A stretch of 10,706 nucleotides of DNA from positions 1-10,706 of the forward strand of contig JAAMXP010001791.1 of NCBI GenBank assembly GCA_019693395.1. The letters are read 5' to 3'. A model generated the notes under the pieces. It had not been told where the DNA came from. It did not search any database and saw nothing but the letters and a program-made list of their open reading frames with translations. The position numbers and the translations under genes are program-made. Position 1 is the stretch's first letter. Each line of letters starts with the position of its first letter. Source of the DNA: Ettlia oleoabundans (taxonomy: Eukaryota; Chlorophyta; Chlorophyceae; Chlamydomonadales). This document shows, piece after piece, positions 1 to 8,226 of the stretch.

Positions 1-316
1 GTGGGTGGGTGGGAAAGGGGGCACGAAACGCACAGAGAAGAGGCGAGCAACCACGGAACGAAATGTGCAGAGGCTTGCCCTTAAAAAGAGAGGGCGAATG
101 GAACGAGGTTTGGGCAATACTGCAGTCGACTGCCTTTGAGAAGGACCCGTCAAGCAGTACGATACTGCAGTACGGCGATCTGCAGTACAGCATCAAACGT
201 GCAGGCACACGACCGCAGCATGCTGCCTAGGGCTTCAGTGACATCCAGGCAGGGGCGTCTAAGCAGGGCTGTTGAAGCTGTGCCTGACACCCTGCAGCTG
301 TCCCGGTGTGCTTGTG
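1..316. other. 3' flank of the CRAL-TRIO gene; no gene seen
   Basis: This stretch lies downstream of the CRAL-TRIO stop codon and probably holds its 3' UTR. I see no supported coding region. It opens with a G-run array on the plus strand (3-21: GGG runs separated by T, T and AAA), which fits a G-quadruplex pattern. It also has several copies of CTGCAGT between about 120 and 190. I could not find the TGTAA-type polyadenylation signal that many green algae use, on the minus strand, so the transcript end is not defined. Confidence 0.4.
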
Positions 317-3083
317 TTAGGCTTGGGCTTGGGCTTGGGCTTGGGCTTGAGAGTGTGCTGCGGAGGCGGACGTGGATGAGGCAGCAGCTGAAAAAGGGGA
401 GGGAGGCAAGCCAACCATCCTGGTGGATCCATCCTCTCCAGTACTGGTGCAAATACCGATGCTGCGGCACTTGCTGCTACTGCCCGCGCTGCGGTTGCTG
501 TCGCTGGAGGATGCAGATAGAGCTGCCTTTGTTGCAGCTTCTGCTTCGCCTGCTGGTGTTTTGCTCCGGTCGCAGCTGCTGCAGCCCTCCGCGCTGCCGC
601 CGGGACGGCGCAGCAGCACACGGCGCAGCATGCTCAGCAGCAGCCCCACCAGCAGCACATGCCTCAGCACCACTTGTGCCAGCAGCGAGCGTTGTGCCTG
701 CTCCGACAGCTGCACCTGCTTGCCCTTCTCTCCCCCATTTCGAAGACCCAACAGCTGCTGGTGGTGGTGGACAAGGGCTTTGGCTGCTCCCGCAGCCGCC
801 CCGCCCACCGGCCGCACCACCTTGTGGTGCACGAAACGGCCGGTGGTGCGAAGTGCCCCCCCAGCACGCTGCCGCAGCGCCGTAACGGCGCCTCCTGGAC
901 GGGAACCCTCCTCGCTTTTCCTGCTGCCGCTGCTGCTGGGGGAACTTCTACCAGAGGTGTCAGCTGCCCCTTGGGCCGCAGCAGCTGCCGCCTGCTCTTG
1001 CTGCTGCCGACGTGCTGCCACGGCTTCCTCTATTGGGATCAGCTCGGCGTCACCGCCATACTCAGCTGGCAGCACCTGCAGGGCCAATATGGGAAGGATA
1101 GGTGGAAGTTGGGATGGGTGTCAACACAACTGGGCAACAGCCCGGTGACACGCTTCCACCCACTCACCCACTCACCCTTCCCACCCCAAACACACACAAC
1201 CTGCGATGGTTGCCACCCAAACGTCCACCCACCCATCTACCCATCCACACACCTGTGCTGGGATGCGCTCTGCCAGCTCCTCGGGCGGGGCTCGCCCGGC
1301 ATACTCAACCCAAATAGATCACCTCCCGACCGCACAGTAACAACTGAATTCATGAAAGAAGCTCCTCTAGCTTCGGTTCTAGCCCAGTTACCCACCCACC
1401 CACCGTACTCACTCACCCAAACATACCACCCTCCCGCCCGCATTCACACACCACCCACCTGTGCTGGAATGCGCTCTGCCAGCTCCTCTTGCGCGGGTCG
1501 CCCCGCCACGAAGTGGATCTTGCGTCGGGTGGGGGCATGTACGAAGGGGCTGACAACGCGCCAGACGCCCCAGAATAGGAAGGGGGCGTTGAGGAAGTAG
1601 AGGCTGCACTCAGAAGGAGGGAAAATATAAAAGGTGTGAGGCTGCAGCAGAGGCGGAAGTTGAGTGTTACTTCTCGAACTCAGCACTCACTCACAGGACT
1701 GCTCACGACTGGCTGAGTTGCTGGCTACCTTGCTGTAATTAGCTGCCTTATCAGATCACTGACCTATTGAGACGCTCAGGGTAGTGCTGCTGCAGCATTT
1801 CAAAGATGGCTGCCAGCACCTTGACGTCCAGGTTGCGCGGGCGCAGGCCTGCACAGATTGGAGCAACAATAAACAGATTTAGCGACTTGTAACGTGGCAA
1901 GCTTCACTGACCTTCAGTTGTCTTCCTCAGGGGAGAGTGAAAGCTGTCTTGCCCGAGGGAAGATGACAGCTGGTAAGGCCTCACGCACAGAGCTTGGGTG
2001 TCCCAATGTCAGGCCTCTGAAAGGCCATGTCATGATCAGGTATGCGAAGATGATATGATTACAAAACTGAAAGGCCCTGCCTCGACATGCTGTGTTTGCG
2101 TACTGTCAAGCCTCACCCGACAAGTCAAACAGGCAGCAGATCTGGCTCGATGGGTTGGCTGCAAGCTCCGCCGCCGCACAGGCATTGTCCAGCACATACG
2201 CGATGAGTCGCTTGGTATGGCGCAGGTCGCGGCGGCCCATGTCATGCCTGCAATTCATCAATGAAGGAGCAGTCAGGCAAACATACAAACATTCCTGTGC
2301 CTTGATTCTGTTGGCTGAATGCTCAACCGCTTTGGCCGCAAGAAAGCTTGCACCGTGGCGAAATGACGAAGTAACACAAACACATGCGTCATTTGCTGCA
2401 ACATAGCTATCACAAGTGCAACAAATGGCTTGCTGCTGCACCATGCAAAGCTGCGGCAACCTCTGCAGTCGTGCTGGCTCCCAGCGCCACAAAAAAACCA
2501 GCACCCACCTGGCAGCCTTCACCACCACCACTGGGCAGCCTCTGGCATCGCAGCCTTGCAGGAACACCTTGCGGGCCGCCAGCTCATCCTCTATGCTGGC
2601 CTCTGGGATACCACGGGCGGTACCGCCTGGACTGCCCAGCCCAGCGGGTGGTACTGCTCCTGCCGCAGCCGACGTCCCTGCCGCCGACGCCTCGAAGGCT
2701 GCAGCACCCACAAATTCATCCCGCCATGCGGCATGCGCCATGATGGCTACAGCGGCAGTTTCTGGGCAGCCGCCTCGCGCTTTGAGCCAGCGCGAGAAGA
2801 ATCTGGCGTCCACAGATTCGCCGGTGGCAGCCAACCGCTGTGCCAGGAGAGGGTCACGAGCTGCCACCATTTTTTGCAGCTGCAGAACAGCCGCATATTG
2901 GCCACCCTCTTCTTCCTGGCTGGCCCGTGTGGCATCAGCGGAGACGAGCAGCTGCCCTGGCGCGCAAATTCCATCCACAGCTTTGCCACTATCTTGGAGC
3001 GGCGGCGGCAGCGGGCGCGACAGGAACTCGACGGAGAAGGGCCCCAGCTGCAGCGTCAGCAGCGGGGAACTGCCCTGCCGCAT
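317..3083 (-). CDS. Sec14-like CRAL-TRIO domain protein, 5 exons
   Basis: Predicted lipid-binding or lipid-transfer protein of the Sec14/CRAL-TRIO family, 564 aa. Exons in transcript order: 3083-2509, 2247-2117, 1848-1764, 1603-1459, 1075-317 (stop TAA). All junctions are GT-AG and the phases join exactly. Residues 92-125 (DARFFSRWLKARGG) match the CRAL-TRIO N-terminal helices. Residues about 168-320 are the lipid-binding domain, with FDLSG (232-236), YPERLNSLYFLNAPFLF (258-274), RRKIHFV (290-296) and LPAEYGG (314-320). Beyond the domain lie an Ala/Gln/Ser-rich region, a hydrophobic stretch at about 443-462 that could be a membrane segment, and (QA)5 ending at the stop. The ATG at 3083 is the first in this frame after a TGA near 3245; a spliced 5' exon upstream cannot be excluded. 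The family call is firm; the ligand and the exact N-terminus are unknown. Confidence 0.85.
320..349 (-). repeat. Hexanucleotide repeat (CAAGCC)5 ending at the stop codon
   Basis: Five perfect copies of GGCTTG on the plus strand read as CAAGCC on the coding strand. They encode the last ten residues of the CRAL-TRIO protein, (Gln-Ala)5, directly before TAA. A unit gain or loss changes tail length by two residues without a frameshift. Confidence 0.95.
1253..1303 (-). repeat. Duplicate of the 3' end of CRAL-TRIO exon 4 inside intron 4
   Basis: This segment repeats the end of exon 4 (1459 to about 1509) at an offset of 206 nt. Both copies encode EELAERIPAQ and end CAG|GT. Over the 30 nt encoding that peptide they differ at one synonymous site (ATC versus ATT); further upstream they diverge (YAGRAPP versus FVAGRPAQ). 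The copy could be a 51-nt phase-0 cassette exon with no stop, using the AG at 1305-1304, but that acceptor lacks a pyrimidine tract. Use of its donor as a simple extension of exon 4 would give an early stop. Confidence 0.85.
1383..1404 (-). other. G-quadruplex motif in CRAL-TRIO intron 4
   Basis: The transcribed strand has four GGG runs with loops of 1, 1 and 5 nt (plus-strand CCC at 1383-1385, 1391-1393, 1395-1397, 1399-1401). The motif lies between exon 4 and its intronic duplicate, in a CCCA-rich stretch. Confidence 0.6.
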
Positions 3084-3978
3084 TTGCGTCGGCGTGCTCA
3101 CGTCCTGCGCCGTTGATGAACTGGGCCAGGGGTCGCCCGCAGCCCTGCAACTCACGCGAGCGCGAATGGCATGTGGGTGAGGCTGGCTCTCAGCGCACTC
3201 CGGCCACTGTCGATGCCCTTCGATGCACGAGTGCCTTGCTGATCAACCTCACTACCAGTTACGCACCAGCAGGCGGCGGTAGCGTGCTCCTTCACCAAGG
3301 CTTCCATGTCTCCCCAAATCGCAAGACGCAAAGCGCCCCGGATTCGCTTCGCACAAGCTTCAAGACACAGATGGTTGCGAAAGTATGCAGAGCGCCCTCA
3401 AGCTACAAGACCCTTTTGCCACTGGTTTGCCAGCGCGGCAATCCTGAGGGGGCACCGCCAAGGTCAAGAAACCAAGCAATGCGATCGCCGGGCATGTTTA
3501 GAATGACGCGGACTGTCCAATTGACCGCGGGGACAGCGGGTAGAGATGAGGTACTAGGTGCAGCGGTAGCGGGGGTTCCGCCGCAGTTGCGATGGCCCAG
3601 GCCAGGCCGGTAAGCAAACAACCCGTCTGCAGGCATGGCTTAGCCCTCCAATCTAGAGCAGCTTGAGGCTGGAAACAAAGATCAGAAGAGGTGCAGTACT
3701 CCTGATGCATGCTCACCACCGATCGCCGCAGTAACTTGCTGAGCAACGCAAATCGCAATCTGGTGTCTAGTTTATATCAACTGCTTGCTGCTGCATTTCC
3801 GAGGTGGACGCTATGATGACTTTAAGGCTGAAATGAAAGCCAGTGAAATGCAAGGGGTATGTGAGAACATTGTAGAGAAGTTGGAGTGGACCAGCCCACT
3901 ATTCAAAAGCCGAGCAGCAAGCACAGCCCCAAGCAGCGTCAGCTGACTATGGTTGGGAACAAGCAGCCAACCATCTTG
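3084..3978. other. Intergenic: ABHD17 3' region and CRAL-TRIO 5' region
   Basis: About 0.9 kb between the ABHD17 stop and the first in-frame ATG of the CRAL-TRIO gene. It must hold the end of one transcript and the start of the next. Short open frames here show no family resemblance I recognise. A GTGAGT donor-like site at 3155-3150 and a GTGAGC near 3711 on the minus strand make a 5' UTR intron or an extra upstream exon possible. No TGTAA-type signal was found. Confidence 0.45.
3771..3776 (-). promoter_or_regulatory. Possible TATA box for the CRAL-TRIO gene
   Basis: TATAAA on the minus strand within TTGATATAAACTAG, about 690 bp upstream of the predicted ATG. If real, transcription would start near 3745 and the leader would be long or contain an intron. 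The match alone is weak evidence. Confidence 0.25.
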
Positions 3979-6900
3979 TCACACGATGATGCCGCCTGCC
4001 CGCAGGTGCTGCCGATAGGGCTCGCCCCAGCACTCCACCAAAAACTGCCGCAAGCGGGGCACATACTCTGCATGAAGGGGAGGCACGGAAGCGGGTGGGG
4101 GTTGGTGTGCCATGGCGGCGGGGAAAGGCGGGGGATGGCACTCCAACGTCGTTTACAGCAATCTGCTAACAGCAATCAGCTAACAGTAACCTGTTTTCAG
4201 ATTCATCTGCAGCAATGAGGTGTCCCATAGTATGAACCTGGCAGCCGACTCAAGCGGCTTCAGTTTTTTGGTAAGCACTAAAATAGCCGATAAGCAGTAA
4301 TATAGCATGTATACATATGGTTGCAGTATCATGACCAGCAGTACCTCACCTGGGCTGGCTTCAAGGTCCTGGTGGCCGTGGCCCGGTGCCCACAGCGGCT
4401 CGCTCGGCCGCTGGCACAGCCTGTGCAACTGCAGCAAAACAGGGCGAGAGTGGTTGCTAACAGCGAGCTAGACCCATGCGATGGTCTGGATTTCCACCGT
4501 ATAAACTCTGATTGTGCATGAGGTTAGGTGGGGGAGGCGACAACAAGACAACGGGGCGGTGCCTGGATGGCTTGATGACAGCCAGCCCAGTCATTATGGC
4601 AGGGCCATCAATGATGCTGTATTCAATTGACCCCAGAGTTGGCACAGAGCCAGATTGGCATGGCATGAGTGGCAGCAACGTGCAACCTACTTCAGTGCAG
4701 CCGGCGGCGGCTGACTTCACTGCGAGCCTTCCAACATCTTCAACCCACCACACCAGCCACATCTGTTTAACTGACATAGACTTGCAGAGCGATTTTTGAG
4801 AGCCAGTGAGGCGCATGCACGCCTGGGTGCGGCATAGGTCATGCCTGTCATTGATGCCTACTCACCCACCACCCACCCAGCAACCCAGCCACCTGCCTGG
4901 GTGTATGTAAATTTACACCGAAAAGAATTCACAGGACACACAACACAACACCAGGTCCTTTTCAGATAATGCACACCCCTCCGGCCTCACCTCTTGCCCG
5001 TGCGATATGTCAATTACCTCATCTTGCAAGCCCTGCAGGGAAGGCAGCTTGATTGATGGGTGAACGACAGGAAGTGGGCACTGGAGTGGGTTTCTACCAG
5101 CGAAACCTAGGATGAGGAGAAACGGCGTCAAGACATGAGGGGCAAAAAGGCGGCAGCTGTTAAGGCAGCAGTGCTGCACGTGCAACACCATTACGAGGAA
5201 CCGTGAAGGCAGCTCAGCCCTCCTCACCAAATCCGTGCCAGTGTGGGGCTGCGTAATGTTATGATGCAGACGTTTACCCTGTTTGCGACAGACGCTCTAC
5301 TCACATGTAGTATCAGCACAGGGCAGCGTATCTTGGGCACCAATTTACAGTTGGGGTAGATGTCAGCAAAGGAGGGCCACCGCTTCCAGCCTGGGTTGAG
5401 CACGCGCATGCCTGTGGGTGACGGGGATGTGAATGTTAAGGTTAATCAACCAAATCAACCAACAACAACACGGTTATACTTGTAATTTGTGTGGATAATT
5501 TACTGGGGCAGCTATGTCCAGAAAAGGGAGCCGATTCTGCTGAGATATTTTGGGTAATCCGCCAGCCAAGGATCCCAAGTTTCCCCAGGATGCATGCAGC
5601 AGGCAGCGCAGGTGGGCGGAAGCAGCAAGGCAACAGCGCCGAAGTTGCTTCCGTCCGCCCCTTTGCAAGAGAAAACACAGAGGCAGACAGACAGGCAGGC
5701 TGGCACTACGCCGAGAAGGGCTTCAAGCAGCAGCAGTGTGGCATTGCGCAACACGACACAAGCTCACCTGAGCAGAAGGGGGCATGCAGCGCCACGCCGG
5801 CCAGGGTGGGCAGATGCGTGGCGAGGTAGCAGGAGGGCCCGGAGCCCACTGCAACACAGCACAGGGCACAGCACAGCCCGCAGCAGCACAGCATGAGATG
5901 TGCAGGTGTGCAGCACAACCAGTACTGGGTAACAGACAATCACGCACCAACGCACACGACCTGCCCAGCGCTTGCACCTGACTGCCTGTACAGCACCGCG
6001 TCTTCTTGTCTCTGGCCGCCACCCAAATGAACACCAACACACACCACCACCACTACCGCCACCACCCCATCCCATCCCACCACACACCTGACTGCCCATA
6101 CAGCACCGTGTCTTCTAGCCGCTTGCCCAGCTGGGTTTGCAGGAAGGACACAACCGCTGCAATGTCTGACAAAGTCTGGCTTACCGCTGGCGTGCCTGTA
6201 CTGCACCCGTACCTGCAGAGCAAGAGTGGCAGTACATAGCGGACATGAGCGGACAGGGAGGAATTGCAGAGTAGAAAAGCAGGCCCGCATGCGAGCAGGG
6301 TGTGAGACATCACCAGTCACGGCGTGGGAGGGAATGTAGGCCAACAGGGAGGGGATGTAGGGCAACATGGGGGGAATGTAGGGCAACAGGGAGGGGGGCA
6401 GCGGGCGCCCAGCACGCAGTGGAATACAGCAGCTGGCCACAAAACAATGCCACCCATCCAACCACTCAACCCACCCATACCCCTCACACGGCGTAGTCTT
6501 AGCTGGGCACGCTACAGTGTACCATCTCCTGGCCGGTAAACCTGCCACCCACTCATGAAACCCACTCAATTTGTTCTCACCCGGCGTAATCGTAGCTGAG
6601 TATGTTACATCGCAGCAGGCGGGCAAGCTCCTCATACAGGGGCAGCATCTCGCCTGGAGAACACAAGGAGTGTGCGTCTCTGGGTGGTAAGAAGTGGGGG
6701 GTGCTGGTGATTGGGAACATGCGTGAGATGTGCTGGCAGTTACCAGCAGCAGCTTTCACAATCCATGAAGTTACACGCTGCATCCGCAGGTTTGCCAGCC
6801 AACCAGCGGTGTGCTGCTGGCAGGTGCTGGCAGTCGAAGCTGGAATGCTGGCAGGGACATGCTACTGCTGTGATCGCCAACCGCCACTCGCACCCATTAT

Positions 6901-7869
6901 CGCCCCACATCAACCACAAATCTGTTGCAGGCAGTACTTGACCTCGCAAACACAACGCCACCCACTCACCCTCCCACCAACCAACCGCACATCTGCTGCA
7001 GGCAATACTCCATATAATCCCCACCATTATCACCCAATCATCCACCCACCAAGGTCAACCGCGTTTCCATGGCTGTGCACAAGCGTCCAGGGCACGCCCT
7101 TTCTATCTGAATTGCCTGCTCCTGGTATAAATGCTGCCACTATCGTTTCTTTCTTTGAACCTAGCTGATATACCTGAGCCTTGGGCACCTTTTTTATGTG
7201 GCTGCGTGGTGATAGGAAAGGAGGGAGGAGATAGACATATAGGGAGGGAGGAGAGGAGGCAGGGGAGGAGGGAGCAGCAGGAAGAAAGCAGAGAAGGGGG
7301 AGGGACGGAGTGCAAGACGGAGGCACAGAGGGCCGTTGGACATGGTGAGGAGAGGAATGGACACGTGGCAAACAGCGGGGTGTGGCAGGTAGATGGGTCA
7401 TAACCCGTGCAAACACGGCTGTGCGTCAGAAAAGCTGAAGTGATCAACAGGCGGGTCAGGCAGCGAAAGAGAGAAGTTGGAGGGAGGGGAGAAAATGCAG
7501 CCCCCACCTACGAAGCGGCTGTATGTAGGTTTCTCTCTCGCCGTCGCCGTGCTGCGCCAGCTGGTAGGTGGGCGGCTGCAACACACAAGGTTGGGTTGGG
7601 GTTTGGTGTGTCTGGAAGGAAATGGCTGCTGGCGCAGCGGCGTTACCGCCACGCGGCTGGCTGTCGGTCAATCAACACCAGGCCGAACACTTGCAAATCC
7701 TTTTCCCCACAGAAGATATCTGGTAGGCCCCTGATGCATTCACTTGGAATATTGTGTTCAACAGGTGGCTGGACCACCAGCGACGAGCTGCAGAGGCCCT
7801 GCGATACACCTGCGGCGGGAAGAAGGCCAGGCGGCCAGACAGGGCGTCGGTCAGCTTGCTCCAAACCAT
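3979..7869 (-). CDS. ABHD17: ABHD17-type alpha/beta hydrolase (protein depalmitoylase family), 10 exons
   Basis: Serine hydrolase of the ABHD17/FAM108 family, 291 aa, complete. Known animal members remove palmitate from membrane-attached proteins such as N-Ras. Exons: 7869-7810, 7575-7508, 7201-7050, 6653-6581, 6212-6088, 5848-5768, 5411-5305, 5032-4991, 4428-4350, 4067-3979 (TGA). All introns are GT-AG and the phases join exactly. Signatures: LAFFPPQPPTYQL (14-26), oxyanion loop HGNAVDLG (87-94), SYDYAGYG (113-120), nucleophile elbow GQSVG (157-161, Ser159), VLILHGLQDEVID with Asp226, and GHGHQDLE with His255. The 29-residue spacing from Asp to His agrees with the family. The N-terminus (MVWSKLTDALSG) has no cysteine cluster, which animal members use for membrane attachment, and no Gly2 for myristoylation. 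Divergent from MCM10. The fold and family are firm; depalmitoylase activity is inferred from the family. Confidence 0.93.
4155..4193. repeat. 14-nt tandem repeat in ABHD17 intron 9
   Basis: Two full and one partial copy of a 14-nt unit close to ACAGCAATCWGCTA, in the intron before the last ABHD17 exon. No function is apparent. Confidence 0.75.
5978..6017 (-). repeat. Duplicate of the 3' end of ABHD17 exon 5 (catalytic elbow) inside intron 5
   Basis: This is a copy of 6088-6127 at an offset of 110 nt, with 33 of 40 bases identical and including the CAGTCAG|GTG donor junction. In frame it reads GQRQEDAVLYRQS against GKRLEDTVLYGQS in the real exon. The first glycine of the nucleophile motif becomes arginine. 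No convincing acceptor lies upstream of it. Use of its donor would shift the frame, because 110 is not a multiple of 3. Confidence 0.85.
6331..6394. repeat. About 21-nt tandem repeat in ABHD17 intron 4
   Basis: Three imperfect copies of a unit close to GGRATGTAGGSCAACANGG, about 21 nt apart, G-rich on the plus strand. It is intronic, and I see no coding meaning. Confidence 0.8.
6488..6520 (-). repeat. Decayed duplicate of the 3' end of ABHD17 exon 4 inside intron 4
   Basis: The segment aligns with the end of exon 4 (6581-6613) at an offset of 93 nt, with roughly 26 of 33 bases identical, and includes a GTGAG donor. The real exon reads NILSYDYAG. In the copy the first Tyr codon has become TAA, so it reads S, stop, D, Y, A. 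It is a relic rather than a usable exon, although the donor is intact. Confidence 0.7.
6911..7009. repeat. Direct repeat of 28 nt in ABHD17 intron 3
   Basis: 6911-6938 and 6982-7009 match at 24 of 28 bases (core ATCTGYTGCAGGCARTACT) at a spacing of 71 nt. The gap between them is rich in CCCACC. It may be another local tandem duplication. I could not show convincingly that it derives from exon 3. Confidence 0.75.
7213..7322 (-). other. Long polypyrimidine tract before ABHD17 exon 3
   Basis: The transcribed (minus) strand is almost pure C and T for about 110 nt, ending roughly 10 nt before the acceptor at 7204-7202. The plus strand is correspondingly G/A-rich (GGGAGGGAGGAG). It is an unusually extended tract for one splice acceptor and could also adopt triplex (H-DNA) structure. 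Confidence 0.7.
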
Positions 7870-8226
7870 CCTCGTGCGCCCCGTCGCGGCGGCCGGCAGC
7901 CAGAGGCGCGCCGCGGCGTTAAAAATGTCTAGCAGAGGCTGAGTGGTGCGACGAAGCTAGGGCGCAGATGTCAAGCAGAGTCGACTGCACGTTGCATGGC
8001 CTGATGGGATCTCTTTCGAGTCCTGTGTGACATCCCAATCAACACAACAAGTCCTGGACAGCTGCAAAGCCCTTACAAGGGATGGGTCTGCCACGTTGGC
8101 AGTTGTTTACCTCAAAGTCAAGGTGCAGCTCGCAACAGACTACTGAACGGGCCACTTACACATCAGTAGCGGCCCCCGATAGGTCAGCTGCCCGCCTTGC
8201 CTCTTGTCGTGCCCCACATCCAAAAA
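7870..8226. promoter_or_regulatory. Shared divergent promoter region, ABHD17 and MCM10
   Basis: 357 bp separate the ABHD17 ATG (minus strand) from the MCM10 ATG (plus strand), so both promoters and leaders must overlap or abut unless a leader contains an intron. A CCAAT sequence lies at 8035-8039 on the plus strand. I see no good TATA box and no clear match to the E2F consensus TTTSSCGC that often marks replication genes. Transcription start sites cannot be placed. Confidence 0.55.

Noticed and set aside
136..1600. Long plus-strand open frames (136-885, 372-1148, 659-1600)
   Set aside because: They are antisense to the CRAL-TRIO gene. Their composition (Cys/Leu/Pro-rich) is that of a reverse-complemented Gln/Ala-rich exon, and no family motif is visible.
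1912..1972. Imperfect inverted and direct repeats in CRAL-TRIO intron 2
   Set aside because: The arms align only with several gaps and mismatches, so a stable hairpin or a mobile-element end is not supported.
2416..3180. Plus-strand open frames opposite CRAL-TRIO exon 1
   Set aside because: The minus strand carries conserved CRAL-TRIO motifs with matching splice phases, so these are shadows.
3979..4113. Separate 44-residue gene starting at an ATG with strong context (GCCGCCATGG) at 4113 on the minus strand
   Set aside because: Its reading frame is the last ABHD17 exon, entered from the intron. The residues after the acceptor at 4068 (EYVPRLRQFLVE) match the C-terminal helix of the hydrolase. 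An internal start cannot be excluded but has no other support.
4800..4880. Possible exon-8 relic in ABHD17 intron 8
   Set aside because: Only scattered short matches to the GLQDEVIDISHGQE exon; no better than chance by eye.
6331..7009. Regularly spaced repeats as a CRISPR-like array
   Set aside because: Copies are few, imperfect and directly tandem or intronic, with no constant-length spacers, and the host is eukaryotic.
7405..7435. Possible exon-2 relic in ABHD17 intron 2
   Set aside because: Shares ACAGCCG with the exon end, but the rest does not align and no donor is preserved.
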